From positions 106,760 to 170,759 of the forward strand of contig CALMYB010000026.1 of NCBI GenBank assembly GCA_937873515.1: 64,000 nt of DNA, written 5' to 3'. Shown here piece after piece: positions 33,314 to 43,017 of the stretch. Both the position numbers and the translations under genes were made by a program. Below the pieces are notes generated by a model. That model saw nothing but the letters and a program-made list of their open reading frames with translations, was not told the origin of the DNA and did no database searches. This stretch comes from an uncultured Acidobacteriota bacterium. Its GTDB lineage: Bacteria; Acidobacteriota; Blastocatellia; Pyrinomonadales; Pyrinomonadaceae. Position 1 is the stretch's first letter, and every line of letters begins with the position of its first letter.

Positions 33314-34459
33314 CTATCGCTCTTCGATGGGTGTGTATTTTAGGTCGCGGGGGCCGATATATTCGGCGCGCGGGCGAATGAGTTTGTTGTTGGCGTACTG
33401 CTCAAGGATGTGGCCTGTCCAGCCGGAGATGCGGCTAACCGCGAAGATCGGCGTGTAAAGGTCGAGCGGAATGCCCATCAGGTAGTACGTCGAAGCCGAG
33501 TAAAAATCGACGTTCGGGAACATTCCCTTCTTCTCGTGCATCAGCTGCTCGATGCGCTGCGACATATCGAACCACTTGGATTCGCCGGTCTTTTCGGCCA
33601 TCTGTTTCGAATAGCGTCTGAGCCAGGTCGCACGCGGGTCTTCCGTCTTGTAAACGGCGTGGCCGATGCCCATGATCTTCCGCTTCTCTTCGAGGGCTTT
33701 ATCGACCCACGCATCGACATTGTCGAGCGAGCCGATCTCGATGAGCATCTTCATCACGTTCGTGTTCGCACCGCCGTGGAGCGGGCCCGCGAGTGCCGCA
33801 ATGCCGGCGGTCACGCAGCCGTACATATCAGCAAGCGTACCGGCGACGACACGCGTCGTGAACGTCGAGGCGTTCAGTTCGTGGTCGGCATGCAGGATCA
33901 GGCAAACATCGAACATCCGCGCCTCGTCCGCTGAAGGCTTTTCGCCGCGAAGCATATAGAGGAAATTCTCGGCAATGGAAAGGCTCGCGTCGGGCGAGAC
34001 GACGTCCTTGCCGCTGCGAATACGGTCGAATGCCGCGGCGATCGTGCCGATCTGCGCGGTAAGCTTGATCGCAGCACTCATCGCGGAATCGCGATCCGTA
34101 CCTTTGCCGGCCTTGTCGTAAAAATCAAGAGAAGAGACTGCCGTCCGAAGAGCATCCATCGGATCAGCATCTTTCGGAAAACTATGCATCAACGCGACGA
34201 CTTCGGCCGGTACGGCGTAACTTGCGGCAATGCGCGCCTTCAGATCCGCAAGCTCATCCGCCTTCGGCAGACGCCCGTTCCACAAAAGAAAGATGACCTC
34301 TTCGAACGTCGAATGTTCCGCGAGGTCATGAATGTTATAGCCCTGGTAAATTAGAATTCCCTGTTCGCCGTTAACGTCGCCGATCGAACTCTGTGCGGCG
34401 ACAACGCCTCGAAGTCCGGCAGTTGCGGCTCCAGATCCTGTTTCAGTTCCTGTACTCAT
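33314..34459 (-). CDS. citrate synthase (citrate/2-methylcitrate synthase family)
   Basis: A 381-residue type II-like small citrate synthase. Family segments are GILIYQGYNIHDLAEHSTFEEV-type sequence near residue 33, LHADHELNASTFTTRV with the first catalytic His, GPLHGGANTNVM, GIGHAVYKTEDPRATWL with the second His, and GIPLDLYTPIFAVSRISGW with the catalytic Asp. The short length and the GYxI-DLA opening are shared by bacterial citrate and 2-methylcitrate synthases. The mutase at 3428 handles propionate-derived CoA, but 2-methylcitrate genes (prpB, prpD) are not here, so TCA-cycle citrate synthase is preferred. Monocistronic with its own terminator. Confidence 0.9.
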   Translation of the reverse strand: MSTGTETGSGAATAGLRGVVAAQSSIGDVNGEQGILIYQGYNIHDLAEHSTFEEVIFLLWNGRLPKADELADLKARIAASYAVPAEVVALMHSFPKDADPMDALRTAVSSLDFYDKAGKGTDRDSAMSAAIKLTAQIGTIAAAFDRIRSGKDVVSPDASLSIAENFLYMLRGEKPSADEARMFDVCLILHADHELNASTFTTRVVAGTLADMYGCVTAGIAALAGPLHGGANTNVMKMLIEIGSLDNVDAWVDKALEEKRKIMGIGHAVYKTEDPRATWLRRYSKQMAEKTGESKWFDMSQRIEQLMHEKKGMFPNVDFYSASTYYLMGIPLDLYTPIFAVSRISGWTGHILEQYANNKLIRPRAEYIGPRDLKYTPIEER

Positions 34460-34740
34460 TTGATCTTATATTCCCATCCTGCTTTTCGAGCCTGTCCGAT
34501 AAACAAGACCGGCCCGCCGATTTTGCCGTGGGCTTGCGATGTCGGCTTCATTCAATGAGCCGGCCGTGGCCGCAGGCCGCCGGACGAATGGTTCTTAAGG
34601 GGAAAACCCGGACAAAAACCGCCGATCCCGGCAATCTTTCATTTTAACCGATGACGCCCGTCCCTTCAAGTCATTGGTTTGATGTCGCAAACTTCGTGAG
34701 ATTTGCCTGCGCCAGCTTTGCGGCGAGGCCACAACGAAAT
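34460..34740. other. intergenic region upstream of citrate synthase
   Basis: A roughly 280-bp GC-rich region between the citrate synthase start and the terminator of the next minus-strand gene. It has a GCCGGCCGTGGCCGCAGGCCGCCGG stem-rich patch around 34560. No gene and no clear promoter were recognised. Confidence 0.5.
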
Positions 34741-34775
34741 AAAAAAGCTGTCCGGAGCCATTTTCCGGACAGCTT
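34741..34775 (-). terminator. Rho-independent terminator of the Gly-zipper protein gene
   Basis: AAGCTGTCCGG / CCGGACAGCTT is a perfect 11-bp stem with a 9-nt loop. On the minus strand it runs into TTTTTT, 32 nt after the stop at 34807. Confidence 0.85.
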
Positions 34776-34806
34776 AAGTGTCAACAGGAGGAGGATTATC
34801 CAGGGA

Positions 34807-35841
34807 CTAACGGATCTGCGTCTCGTACGAGGTCTTTATGCGGATCTGCTGGTTTTCATTGAGTTTTATTTGCTTTCCGCGTTCAATGACCACGGCACCG
34901 ACCCCAAATGCAGCTCCAACCGCAGCTCCGACACCTGCACCGACCGGCCCGCCAATGATCGCACCCGTGACCAGGCCCGCTCCGGTCGAAGCACCGATCT
35001 TGATGCCGTCGCCCTTCAGCGACGATTTTCCGATCGCGGTGCCTTCATTATCGACGGTCTTGATATTGTCGCCCTTGACCGGCATCACTTCGATGAGTGT
35101 CGCCGCAAAATTCGACCAACGCTGGTCGCTGATGACGATCCGGTCGAAAGAAAGGGTCATTTGCGAACGGCGTTTGATGCGGCCCGGCTTTACGATCTTG
35201 CTTACGCGGCCTTCAACGACCGCACCTGCGATCTCCGACGGCGAGACGATCTTTGCCAGGAACTTGTCGCCTTCGCGATTCGTCTCGGTGGACAAAGGCT
35301 GCTGGAGTTCGAGAAGGAGTTCGGTGTCGCGCGGGATGATGATGATCGCGTTCGGATCACCTGAATAGGTCGCGGTTACCGGCGTTTCTGTGCGTTGGGT
35401 GACGGCCGTCGTCTCGGGGTTCGCGGCCGTTGGGCCGACGGTCGTCGGCTTCGGTGTCTCGGTCGTCGGTGTTGCCGTTACCGCCGTTACGCCCCGGCGA
35501 TGGATCTCGGACGGAAGCGTTGATTCGAACGAGCGTTTTTCGAAACCGGTCGAATAACCGCTCTCAAATCCTTGCTGGTAGCCGTCGCGGTAATCCTCGA
35601 TCGGGCCATATTCTTTATTGAACGCCCGATCTGCCTTTCCGTACTCGTTATGCCGCTTGAAGTCGCGGGCTTGGTTATCGATCGTGTCACGATAGCCGGC
35701 CATATAACCATCGGAATAGCCCGTTCTATAACCACGCTGAAGGGCGATATTCAGGTTCGCCGACTGCTGGGCAACGGCAAGGCCAACACTTGTGAAAATT
35801 ACACACAATCCGAGAATTGCTATGCGAATGTTTAATCTCAT
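34807..35841 (-). CDS. secreted protein with GY repeats and C-terminal glycine zipper
   Basis: A 344-residue exported protein. A signal peptide (about 1-25, ending LAVAQQ) is followed by Tyr/Gly repeats (GYRTGYSDGYMAGYRDT and later GYQQGFESGYSTGF), a Thr/Pro-rich linker with ETPKPTTVGP, a beta domain (about 165-265) with IIIPRDTELLLELQQPLST, and a glycine-zipper segment (GLVTGAIIGGPVGAGVGAAVG) near 300 that could insert in or associate with membrane. I know no function. Both a good promoter (35892-35920) and a good terminator surround it, so it is a monocistronic unit. A clean RBS (TTAGGAGC) precedes the ATG. Confidence 0.75.
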   Translation of the reverse strand: MRLNIRIAILGLCVIFTSVGLAVAQQSANLNIALQRGYRTGYSDGYMAGYRDTIDNQARDFKRHNEYGKADRAFNKEYGPIEDYRDGYQQGFESGYSTGFEKRSFESTLPSEIHRRGVTAVTATPTTETPKPTTVGPTAANPETTAVTQRTETPVTATYSGDPNAIIIIPRDTELLLELQQPLSTETNREGDKFLAKIVSPSEIAGAVVEGRVSKIVKPGRIKRRSQMTLSFDRIVISDQRWSNFAATLIEVMPVKGDNIKTVDNEGTAIGKSSLKGDGIKIGASTGAGLVTGAIIGGPVGAGVGAAVGAAFGVGAVVIERGKQIKLNENQQIRIKTSYETQIR

Positions 35842-35891
35842 ATTTGCTCCTAACGTTGCCTGAAATGGCAGAAATGCAGACTACTCATTAA

Positions 35892-35920
35892 GTTATACAC
35901 AATCCCTTGACCAATTACAA
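35892..35920 (-). promoter_or_regulatory. sigma70-type promoter of the Gly-zipper protein gene
   Basis: On the minus strand TTGTAA and TATAAC are separated by exactly 17 nt, about 50 nt upstream of the ATG at 35841. Confidence 0.5.
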
Positions 35921-35975
35921 CAACTTTTTTAACCAGTTGCTTAAAAAGGACCCGGAATTGTGATTAACTTGTCCG

Positions 35976-38459
35976 CTAGAAGCTTTTGCGGAAAAGATAC
36001 GACATACGAATAAATACCGTTCGCCCGTTCCGCTCGAATCCGGGCTGATAAAGATCTGTGAACCGATTGTATCCGTCGTAATTGAAATCGTCGTTATATC
36101 CGACGTAGAAAGCGGTTCCCGGGTTCGGTGTCCAACCAAAGAGCACCTGGCCCTTGGTGTTCTTATGCAGCGAATCGTAATCGACGCGCGTCCGCAGGAA
36201 GGTAAATCGAGTGAATTGGTAAGTTGAGTGGAGCGTAAACAGGTTCGATTCGAATGCGAGACGATCGGTGTCGTTCCGGTGCAAACGCGTGTTTGAATAG
36301 TCGAGCGAAAATCGCAAGGCGTTTGTCGGTTTGTACGCAACGCCGAACTCGATCTCGCGCTCGAATGCGCGGCCCGGATCCAATGCGGGGTAGGGACCGC
36401 TCATTCCGCCTTGGACCCAAGAGATATACGCCGGACTCACACGCCCATACCGATTTCCCGCACCGAAGTCGTAATCAAATGTGTCCCAGGAGAATTCGAT
36501 CGACGCTTCAACCGCAAGCCGGGAATTGATCGTCTTGCTCAGACCGAACGCCAATGAAGGCTGAAGAGCATGCCGTTCCGGGGCTCCAAAGAATGCTCCC
36601 CGAATGGTTCCGCTCGCATTGCGTTTAGGGCCGAATTCTTCCTCGTAGAGATGCTCATAACCAAAGCGTGCTTCTGCGTTCAAGGAGAAATTTCCCTGCA
36701 GTTGTGCGCTAACGCTGGTTTCGCCATTTGCACCCTGAATGCGGCCGGACCAGTCATATTCGTAGCTTACGCTTTGGCGCCAATCGAGACGTATCAAACG
36801 GGCATCGCTGCGAGACTTCGTGCTCAATCGATTCGCAAAAAAGAAGCTGTTCGTATCAGTTCGGTTGGCAAAGCCTGCATCAGATCGGTAATCAGGCGAT
36901 TTTCCTTCAAGGCCCAATGTCCAGCCGGTAGTGTCCTTCGTATTGTCTAGATTGATGCTGTAAGCGAGCCCGTTTCCAGTACGATATTCAACGCGGTCCC
37001 TCTCAGGAGAATAGAAATTTTTCCGTGAATGGCTGCCAAGAACCTGGTAGCTAAAGATCGTTGCATCGTCCAATCTATACTTCCCGTCAAAGCCACCGAC
37101 AAAGTTCCGGCTCTTGGGAAAGGTTCTCGCCGTGCCGAAAAACCCGATGTAGTTGCTTTCCCCGAAGTCACGCTTTAGCCGAAGCACGCCAAAGAGTGCG
37201 TTCTTATCGAGAAACTCGTCGATCGGACATCGAGCGGTCGGGTCCGATTGCTGACGAATCAGACATTCGCGATTTGCGGTTCGCTCGTCCTCGGAATAAT
37301 TCCCGGGAGCATTATCTGACGCCGCAAGAAGCCCGAACGTGATCTTGCCCGTCTTTCCCGTCAGCTTTGCGGCAAAATCCGGATCGACTATCGTCCGCGA
37401 ATAAAATGGCGAGAGCGAGGAGTCAAATATCTCCTTACCTTCGAGAAAGAATGGCCGTTTCTCCTCGAAGAAGATCGGGAATCGCCTATTGGCCGAAACG
37501 ACCGGCGCGTCGGCCTCGATCTCGGCATAATCAGGATTTATTGCAGCGTCGAACGTGATGTTCGGAGTTAGCGTGAATTTAAGATTTACACCGATGTCAG
37601 GCTCTATCGGCTTGTTGACAATGCGGCCCGGAGGAAGAAATCGATCTGCGACGCGCTCGCTCGTTTGGCGCAAGGTGACGCTCGGGACGACCTCGAGCGT
37701 CCGCTCGTACTTTATGTCATCAAGGCCCGATATCCTGCCGTGCTTGATCAGCGTGCCGGAAACATTGCGGTCATTGGGCAGCCACTGGTCAATCTCGTCG
37801 TTAAAGCGGTCGATATTCCTTGCGACATTAAAGCCCCAGATACGCTTCTTCGCCGACGCATATCGAAGCGACTTGAACGGGATCTTTGCTTCGACCGCCC
37901 AACCCCAATCGTGGATAGCACCCTTGGACTCCATGACGATATCGACGGAGAAGTCCACACCCATCGAGCCTTCAGTGAGGATGCCGTCTTGTTGAATGCC
38001 GAACGGATTGAACCCGAGAAGGTACGCACGTCGCTGGTCGTTATACGTATCAAGCCAGATGCGGACATTATCCTCTCCAAAGACATTGTCCCGCTTGGCG
38101 ACCGTCGCACGGATCTTGTCCCTCTCGTCCCAGCACTTAAATGCGACGTAAAGGTAGTGCTCGTCATAGGCCATATAGACCTCGGTCGGCTTTGACGGGG
38201 CGATGTTGTCGCCGGGCTGTGTTTGATAGAAGTCTTTGAAGACCGCCGCCGATTTCCAGGCTGCGTCATCGAGGTTGCCGTCAATGACCGGCGATCCACT
38301 TATCTTTGGGATCACAACGTCCTGCATTTTCTCCGGAGGCAAAACTGGTTTTCCGGACTGAACGTTCGCAGGTGTCGGCGATGCTGAAGGAACAGTTTGA
38401 GCCGTGGCCGAAACTGAGGCCACGAATACACAAATAGCCAGAAATAAAACGTGCTTCAT
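35976..38459 (-). CDS. CBM9-like/DUF5916 outer-membrane protein
   Basis: An 827-residue exported protein. The signal peptide ends near SATAQ. Residues about 50-235 are a carbohydrate-binding family 9-like module (SGSPVIDGNLDDAAWKSAAV, EVYMAYDEHYLYVAFKCWD, RIWLDTYNDQRRAYLLGFNP). The remainder is DUF5916, predicted to be a beta-barrel because of alternating strands, NPDYAEIEADAPVVSANRRF, FFEEKRPFFLEGKEIF and a C-terminal aromatic end (SYLFRKSF) as in outer-membrane proteins. Related genes are frequent in Bacteroidota and Acidobacteriota. Glycan binding is inferred from the CBM9-like part only. It has no co-directional partner closer than 130 nt. Confidence 0.88.
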   Translation of the reverse strand: MKHVLFLAICVFVASVSATAQTVPSASPTPANVQSGKPVLPPEKMQDVVIPKISGSPVIDGNLDDAAWKSAAVFKDFYQTQPGDNIAPSKPTEVYMAYDEHYLYVAFKCWDERDKIRATVAKRDNVFGEDNVRIWLDTYNDQRRAYLLGFNPFGIQQDGILTEGSMGVDFSVDIVMESKGAIHDWGWAVEAKIPFKSLRYASAKKRIWGFNVARNIDRFNDEIDQWLPNDRNVSGTLIKHGRISGLDDIKYERTLEVVPSVTLRQTSERVADRFLPPGRIVNKPIEPDIGVNLKFTLTPNITFDAAINPDYAEIEADAPVVSANRRFPIFFEEKRPFFLEGKEIFDSSLSPFYSRTIVDPDFAAKLTGKTGKITFGLLAASDNAPGNYSEDERTANRECLIRQQSDPTARCPIDEFLDKNALFGVLRLKRDFGESNYIGFFGTARTFPKSRNFVGGFDGKYRLDDATIFSYQVLGSHSRKNFYSPERDRVEYRTGNGLAYSINLDNTKDTTGWTLGLEGKSPDYRSDAGFANRTDTNSFFFANRLSTKSRSDARLIRLDWRQSVSYEYDWSGRIQGANGETSVSAQLQGNFSLNAEARFGYEHLYEEEFGPKRNASGTIRGAFFGAPERHALQPSLAFGLSKTINSRLAVEASIEFSWDTFDYDFGAGNRYGRVSPAYISWVQGGMSGPYPALDPGRAFEREIEFGVAYKPTNALRFSLDYSNTRLHRNDTDRLAFESNLFTLHSTYQFTRFTFLRTRVDYDSLHKNTKGQVLFGWTPNPGTAFYVGYNDDFNYDGYNRFTDLYQPGFERNGRTVFIRMSYLFRKSF

Positions 38460-38539
38460 TAGTAGACGGAGTACTCACGGGCGGGAACACGCGACGAGTA
38501 TCCATATAATACGCGAAATCGCGCGTAATGTTTCAAAAC

Positions 38540-38568
38540 GGGAAAAGGCGAACGCCATTACGTTCGCC
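38540..38568 (-). terminator. Rho-independent terminator of the DUF4097 gene
   Basis: GGCGAACG / CGTTCGCC around a 6-nt loop. On the minus strand it runs into TTTTCCCGTTTTG, 24 nt after the stop at 38593. Confidence 0.65.
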
Positions 38569-38592
38569 GGTCTCTCAGATCTTGCTCTTCTA

Positions 38593-40509
38593 TCAGTTCG
38601 AATTTAAGAGGGTATCGGAAGATCGGATCATCAGATTTCCGTCGGTCTGCACGACGTAGCTGCGACCGCCCGCCCCGATGCTGTACACGAACCGATCCTC
38701 ATTATCTTCAACGCGGGTTGCGGAAAGCCCGTCAAACTGCACAAGGCCTGCTCCGCCGGAGTCGATCTTGCCTGAAAAGTTCGAGGGCAGCGTAATGAGA
38801 ATGTCTCCCAGGTCCGACCGCGCCGTAAGAGCGTCAAACTCTCCGGCCAGATCGACCGTCCCGAGCTCTGTCTCGGCGTTCACTTCGCCACGAAACCCGA
38901 TCACGCGTATTCGGCCGGACGAGGACGCAACGGTCAAATTGCCGCCCGAGCCGCGCAACGTTATCGACTCGTCTTCGCCCTGAAGCTCAAGCTTTCCGGA
39001 AACGCCATCGATCCTGAGTTCTCCGTCCGTTACGACCTTCAGGTTCGTCTTTCGCGGAACAAAAACTTCCACGCGCGTACGCCACTTTTCCTCCGTGTCG
39101 CCGCTGACATTGATCTCAACTGATCTCGAGTCGGCCTTTTCCCTTATTTCGTTCGAGATATCGTCGTTCGAACTCCGGATCTGCGTAACGGTATAACGCA
39201 CGGCCGACTCATCGGTCCCGACGATGCGAACGGAACAGCCGGGCGCGTTGATGGTTACCTTTGGGGTGCCGGACACCGGAAAGCTCTTCGTTTGCCTGCC
39301 AATAGACGTGTCTGCGCCAAAAACGCGTTCGTTGCCGAACCCGCTCGCGAAATCCCAGGTTTTGGACGACATTCGGAGCGCGCGACTAGCCTCCTCCGCT
39401 GCTGCCTTTCCGATATCGGCGGCCTTGATCCGATCGCGAGCCGCATCGAGAGCCTCTTTGACCGAACGCTCGACCAATGGACCGGTCAAGACCATGGTCC
39501 TTGCGGCTTCAACTTGGGCCGTCTTCAAGGCATCTTTCATCGCCTTCGCCGACCGGCTCTTCGCCTCCGCTGCAGCTTTTTCGGCTTCGGCGGCAATCAG
39601 GCGGGCATTGATGCGCCGGCCTTTTACGCCGCTAACGTTGTCATCTCCGCCGGTTTCGGATGAAAGGTCCGTAGAGGGCGCAGGTGAACGCCCATCGTTG
39701 GGATGGCCGATATAAAGCGGGCCGTTCACACTTTCGACATTCATACTCGCGGCCCCCGAACCCAATCGGGAATATAGGCTGTGGCCGACAAAATCCGCCT
39801 TTCGAACGGACAACGCAAAATCGGTCTTGATCCCGCCGTTCAACGTCTCGCCTTTCAGCGTAACATCCGAGTCTGTTGGGATGATGACCTTTACCGGGCC
39901 GTTGACGCTCGAAAGTTCGACCTGCGTTTGCGGATCGAGTTGGCCATATTCTGCCGATATCGGGCCATTCACGGTCGAAGCCTCCAAACGGCCCTTCAGG
40001 CCGCTGATCGTTACTCCGCCGTTCACGCTCGAGGCACTGACCGAATTCGAAAAACCTGAGATCGAGATTTCACCGTTAACATTCTCGATCTCATCCAGGA
40101 CCGCTCGGCGAGGAAGTTTCATTTTGATGACCACCTGCACTTGCCGCTTCCCATCCGCATTGTTTCCCCGATACCAATCCTGCTTTTCCGTACGCAATCT
40201 GAACCTTTCTTTGTCCGAATCAACGATAACCTTGACCGTGTCGAGGATCTCCTTGCTCGGCCCCGTCTTCTCGACAACGAGAGCAGCTTCTTCCTTGTCC
40301 CAGGCCTCAAGTTCGATACGGCCGTTCGTATTCGATATGGAAACACGCCCCTCGGCACTGAGCGGATAGCTCTTATCGAGCCGCTCCGTAATGTCACCCT
40401 GGGAACTTGAAACTTCGATCCTCGGTGCTGCGGGCACCGGCATCGAGCCGACATCAGGCCCCGCAGAAAATATCAAACCGGAAAAAAGTATTGTGTAAAG
40501 CCACGTCAT
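38593..40509 (-). CDS. DUF4097-type beta-solenoid protein, exported
   Basis: A 638-residue protein with a short signal peptide (about 1-16). Two blocks of repeated short strands follow the DUF4097/LiaX-like pattern: NGRIELEAWDKEEAALVVEKTG, ENVNGEISISGFS, SSVNGGVTISGLKGRLEAS and SVNGPVKVIIP in the first (30-265), and LKVVTDGELRIDGVSGKLEL, NLTVASSSGRIRVIGFRG, ELGTVDLAGEFDALTARSDL in the second (about 490-620). An unusual Ala/Lys-rich helical segment (about 295-390) separates them. Such repeats form right-handed beta-solenoids, often anchored at the envelope. A promoter candidate (40553-40582) precedes it. Function unknown. Confidence 0.8.
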   Translation of the reverse strand: MTWLYTILFSGLIFSAGPDVGSMPVPAAPRIEVSSSQGDITERLDKSYPLSAEGRVSISNTNGRIELEAWDKEEAALVVEKTGPSKEILDTVKVIVDSDKERFRLRTEKQDWYRGNNADGKRQVQVVIKMKLPRRAVLDEIENVNGEISISGFSNSVSASSVNGGVTISGLKGRLEASTVNGPISAEYGQLDPQTQVELSSVNGPVKVIIPTDSDVTLKGETLNGGIKTDFALSVRKADFVGHSLYSRLGSGAASMNVESVNGPLYIGHPNDGRSPAPSTDLSSETGGDDNVSGVKGRRINARLIAAEAEKAAAEAKSRSAKAMKDALKTAQVEAARTMVLTGPLVERSVKEALDAARDRIKAADIGKAAAEEASRALRMSSKTWDFASGFGNERVFGADTSIGRQTKSFPVSGTPKVTINAPGCSVRIVGTDESAVRYTVTQIRSSNDDISNEIREKADSRSVEINVSGDTEEKWRTRVEVFVPRKTNLKVVTDGELRIDGVSGKLELQGEDESITLRGSGGNLTVASSSGRIRVIGFRGEVNAETELGTVDLAGEFDALTARSDLGDILITLPSNFSGKIDSGGAGLVQFDGLSATRVEDNEDRFVYSIGAGGRSYVVQTDGNLMIRSSDTLLNSN

Positions 40510-40552
40510 AGATCACCTATCAAAAACGGTCGAGAGTTCTCTTTCTAGATTG

Positions 40553-40582
40553 ATTACACCGCAGACCTTGAGAATGTGACAA
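40553..40582 (-). promoter_or_regulatory. sigma70-type promoter of the DUF4097 gene
   Basis: On the minus strand TTGTCA and TGTAAT are separated by 18 nt; the ATG at 40509 is about 40 nt downstream. Confidence 0.45.
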
Positions 40583-40767
40583 AAGTTTGGAAAAAGATGC
40601 GACAAAACAATGGCAAACTCATTTTTTTGTTGATTTTGCACCTTTTTTTTATTACTCTTTTCATGGCGAGAGATCTCTCTGATCGATCGTAAGGGTCTGC
40701 GGAGTTCCCTCCATCCGTTCAGCCTTTCCCCAATAAGCTCATCGTATTTTTGCCTCTTTCTCCTTAA

Positions 40768-42990
40768 ATGGAACAGCAAGATAAGCTCATAGATCTCTAT
40801 TTATTTGGTCTAGTACCATTCGCGGCATTTGCCGTTGGCTGGGCCATCTTAGATCAGCCTCTGTCGAATTTTGACGGGGGCTTTGCTGCTTTGGGTTTGC
40901 TGACCATTTTCTCGAGCTGCTGTCTAAGGCTCCAGTTGCCCCGAACCAATGTTTACGTCACGATCTCGGACGCTTTGATAATTCTCTCGCTGCTGCTCTA
41001 TGGCGGGAGCATAACCGTACTACTTTCGCTAGTAGAGGTTGCCGCAGCCTCGATCAACCTTAAACTCCGCGGCGCTGACATCCGTCTTAAGACGATGGCG
41101 ATCAACGTGCTGGCGGCACCGGTCGGCGTCTTTGCCGCCTATCACACGGCGAGGCTTATTTTCGGGCCGTTGGACCAGGTTGTGATCAGAAATGATTATA
41201 CAAGCCTTATTTGGCTCCTGCTGACGATCTGCCTTACGCTCTTTGCCGTCAACTCCACGATCGTTTCGATATTCGCCGGCATAAAGACCGGAAAGAGCAT
41301 TTGGCATCACTGGAAACGGAATCTCGTCGATGCGATCGTTCTCAACATGCTCGGCGGCATAATGGCAGGCGTTTTCCTCAAGGCCGTCACAAATTTAAAC
41401 CTATATCTGGTCGCGGCGATAGTCGGATTCTTTGGCATCATCTTGCTGACGTTCCGCCATTTTGTCACGGACGCCCGGAAGTCTGCCGAGATCGCCCATC
41501 GCGAGCAGCGTGAGCGTTATGAGCAGGCGGAAAAACATGTTCTGGAGCTTGAACATTATGTTGATGAGCTCGAACGTGTCGCGGAACAGCTGCAGGAGAG
41601 CCATGAAAAATTCCGCCACGCCGCATTTCACGACGCTTTGACGGGCCTGCCGAACAGAAACTTTTTCATCGACAGGCTCAAAAAAGAGCTTTCAGACAGC
41701 GCGGAATCCGGTGAGTTCCGCTTCGCGATCCTCTTGCTCGACCTGTATAGATTCAAAACGATAAACGAAAGCCTTGGCCACTCGCTCGGCGATCAGCTTA
41801 TCAAGAATGTCGGGTCGCGACTTGCAGAAATGGTTCGTGAGTCCGACATGGCATCGAGATTCTCGGGCGATAAGTTCGGGATCATACTCACCGACCTTCT
41901 CGAACGCGACGAGGCGGTCGCATTTGCCGACCGTCTTTCGAGCAGGATATCCGAACCTTACACGCTCGATGGGCGACAAGTTTTTACGGATGTTCGGGTA
42001 GGAATCGCATTCGGAAACTCAAAATACATAGAAGCTGAGGATCTGCTGCGGGATGCCGATATCGCAATGTATTACGCAAAGGATTCGAGTTCAAAGCACG
42101 TGATCTTCGACCAGAAGATGCACACGCGGGCGGTTACGCGCCTCCAGCTCGAAACTGATCTCCGGTTTGCGATCGAGCGAAATGAATTCGAGCTGCACTA
42201 TCAGCCGATCGTCGGACTCGAAACGGCGCAGCTCGTCGGATTCGAGGCCCTCGTTCGTTGGAACCATCCTCAGCGCGGCCTTGTTCCGCCGAACGAATTC
42301 ATCCCGATCTCCGAAAGCACGGGATTGATCGTCCCGATGACGGTTCAGATACTCGAATCGGCCTGCACGCAGGTCAAAGAATGGCAGGTCCGATATCCGA
42401 TGGAGGTGCCGCTTTCGATAGCCGTCAACCTTTCAGGAAAACACTTTGCCGATCCTCGGCTTGTCTCACAGATCAAGAACGTCCTTTCGACCTCCGGCCT
42501 GGACCCTGCAAGCCTTAAACTTGAACTCACGGAGAGCGCGATCATGGAGAACGCAGAACGCGCTATCCAGATGCTTGCGCAGATAAAAGAGACCGGCGTT
42601 CAGGTCAGCATCGATGATTTCGGCACCGGTTATTCGAGCCTGAGCTATCTGCATCGATTCCCGATCGACCTCTTGAAGGTCGATAGATCGTTCGTGAGCG
42701 CGATGGAGGAGAATTCCGAGAACGGCGAGATCGTGCGTACTGTGATCGCGCTTGCAAAAGCCTTGAGGCTAAAGGTCGTCGCCGAGGGCATCGAAAGCAT
42801 TCATCAATTCCATCAGCTGCGCATCCTGCAGTGCGAATACGGCCAGGGTTATTTGTTCTCAGCTCCCCAAAAGGTATCTGATATAGAAACTTTGCTTGCC
42901 GACAAAGGAAACTGGCAGAATTTCCTGCCGCAGCCCTCGCGTCCGGTACCGCAGGCCGCAAACATCTCGCCGCTTCGCTTGGCAAACTGA
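40768..42990 (+). CDS. membrane-bound GGDEF-EAL protein, probable c-di-GMP phosphodiesterase
   Basis: A 740-residue inner-membrane signalling protein. The first 225 residues hold about seven hydrophobic helices (sensor of MASE-like layout). A coiled coil (about 235-285) leads to a GGDEF domain with RFSGDKFGIIL, where the active site GGDEF reads SGDKF and is thus probably inactive for synthesis. The EAL domain (about 455-715) is intact: EALVRW near 494, ELTESAIME, IDDFGTGYSSLSYLHRFP and KVVAEGIES. Hydrolysis of c-di-GMP is therefore expected, with the GGDEF part as a possible GTP sensor. It directly precedes the polysaccharide locus and may control it. It ends at a strong terminator. Confidence 0.92.
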   Translation: MEQQDKLIDLYLFGLVPFAAFAVGWAILDQPLSNFDGGFAALGLLTIFSSCCLRLQLPRTNVYVTISDALIILSLLLYGGSITVLLSLVEVAAASINLKLRGADIRLKTMAINVLAAPVGVFAAYHTARLIFGPLDQVVIRNDYTSLIWLLLTICLTLFAVNSTIVSIFAGIKTGKSIWHHWKRNLVDAIVLNMLGGIMAGVFLKAVTNLNLYLVAAIVGFFGIILLTFRHFVTDARKSAEIAHREQRERYEQAEKHVLELEHYVDELERVAEQLQESHEKFRHAAFHDALTGLPNRNFFIDRLKKELSDSAESGEFRFAILLLDLYRFKTINESLGHSLGDQLIKNVGSRLAEMVRESDMASRFSGDKFGIILTDLLERDEAVAFADRLSSRISEPYTLDGRQVFTDVRVGIAFGNSKYIEAEDLLRDADIAMYYAKDSSSKHVIFDQKMHTRAVTRLQLETDLRFAIERNEFELHYQPIVGLETAQLVGFEALVRWNHPQRGLVPPNEFIPISESTGLIVPMTVQILESACTQVKEWQVRYPMEVPLSIAVNLSGKHFADPRLVSQIKNVLSTSGLDPASLKLELTESAIMENAERAIQMLAQIKETGVQVSIDDFGTGYSSLSYLHRFPIDLLKVDRSFVSAMEENSENGEIVRTVIALAKALRLKVVAEGIESIHQFHQLRILQCEYGQGYLFSAPQKVSDIETLLADKGNWQNFLPQPSRPVPQAANISPLRLAN

Positions 42991-43017
42991 ACCTGACAAT
43001 TGAAGTGCAAATAAAAT

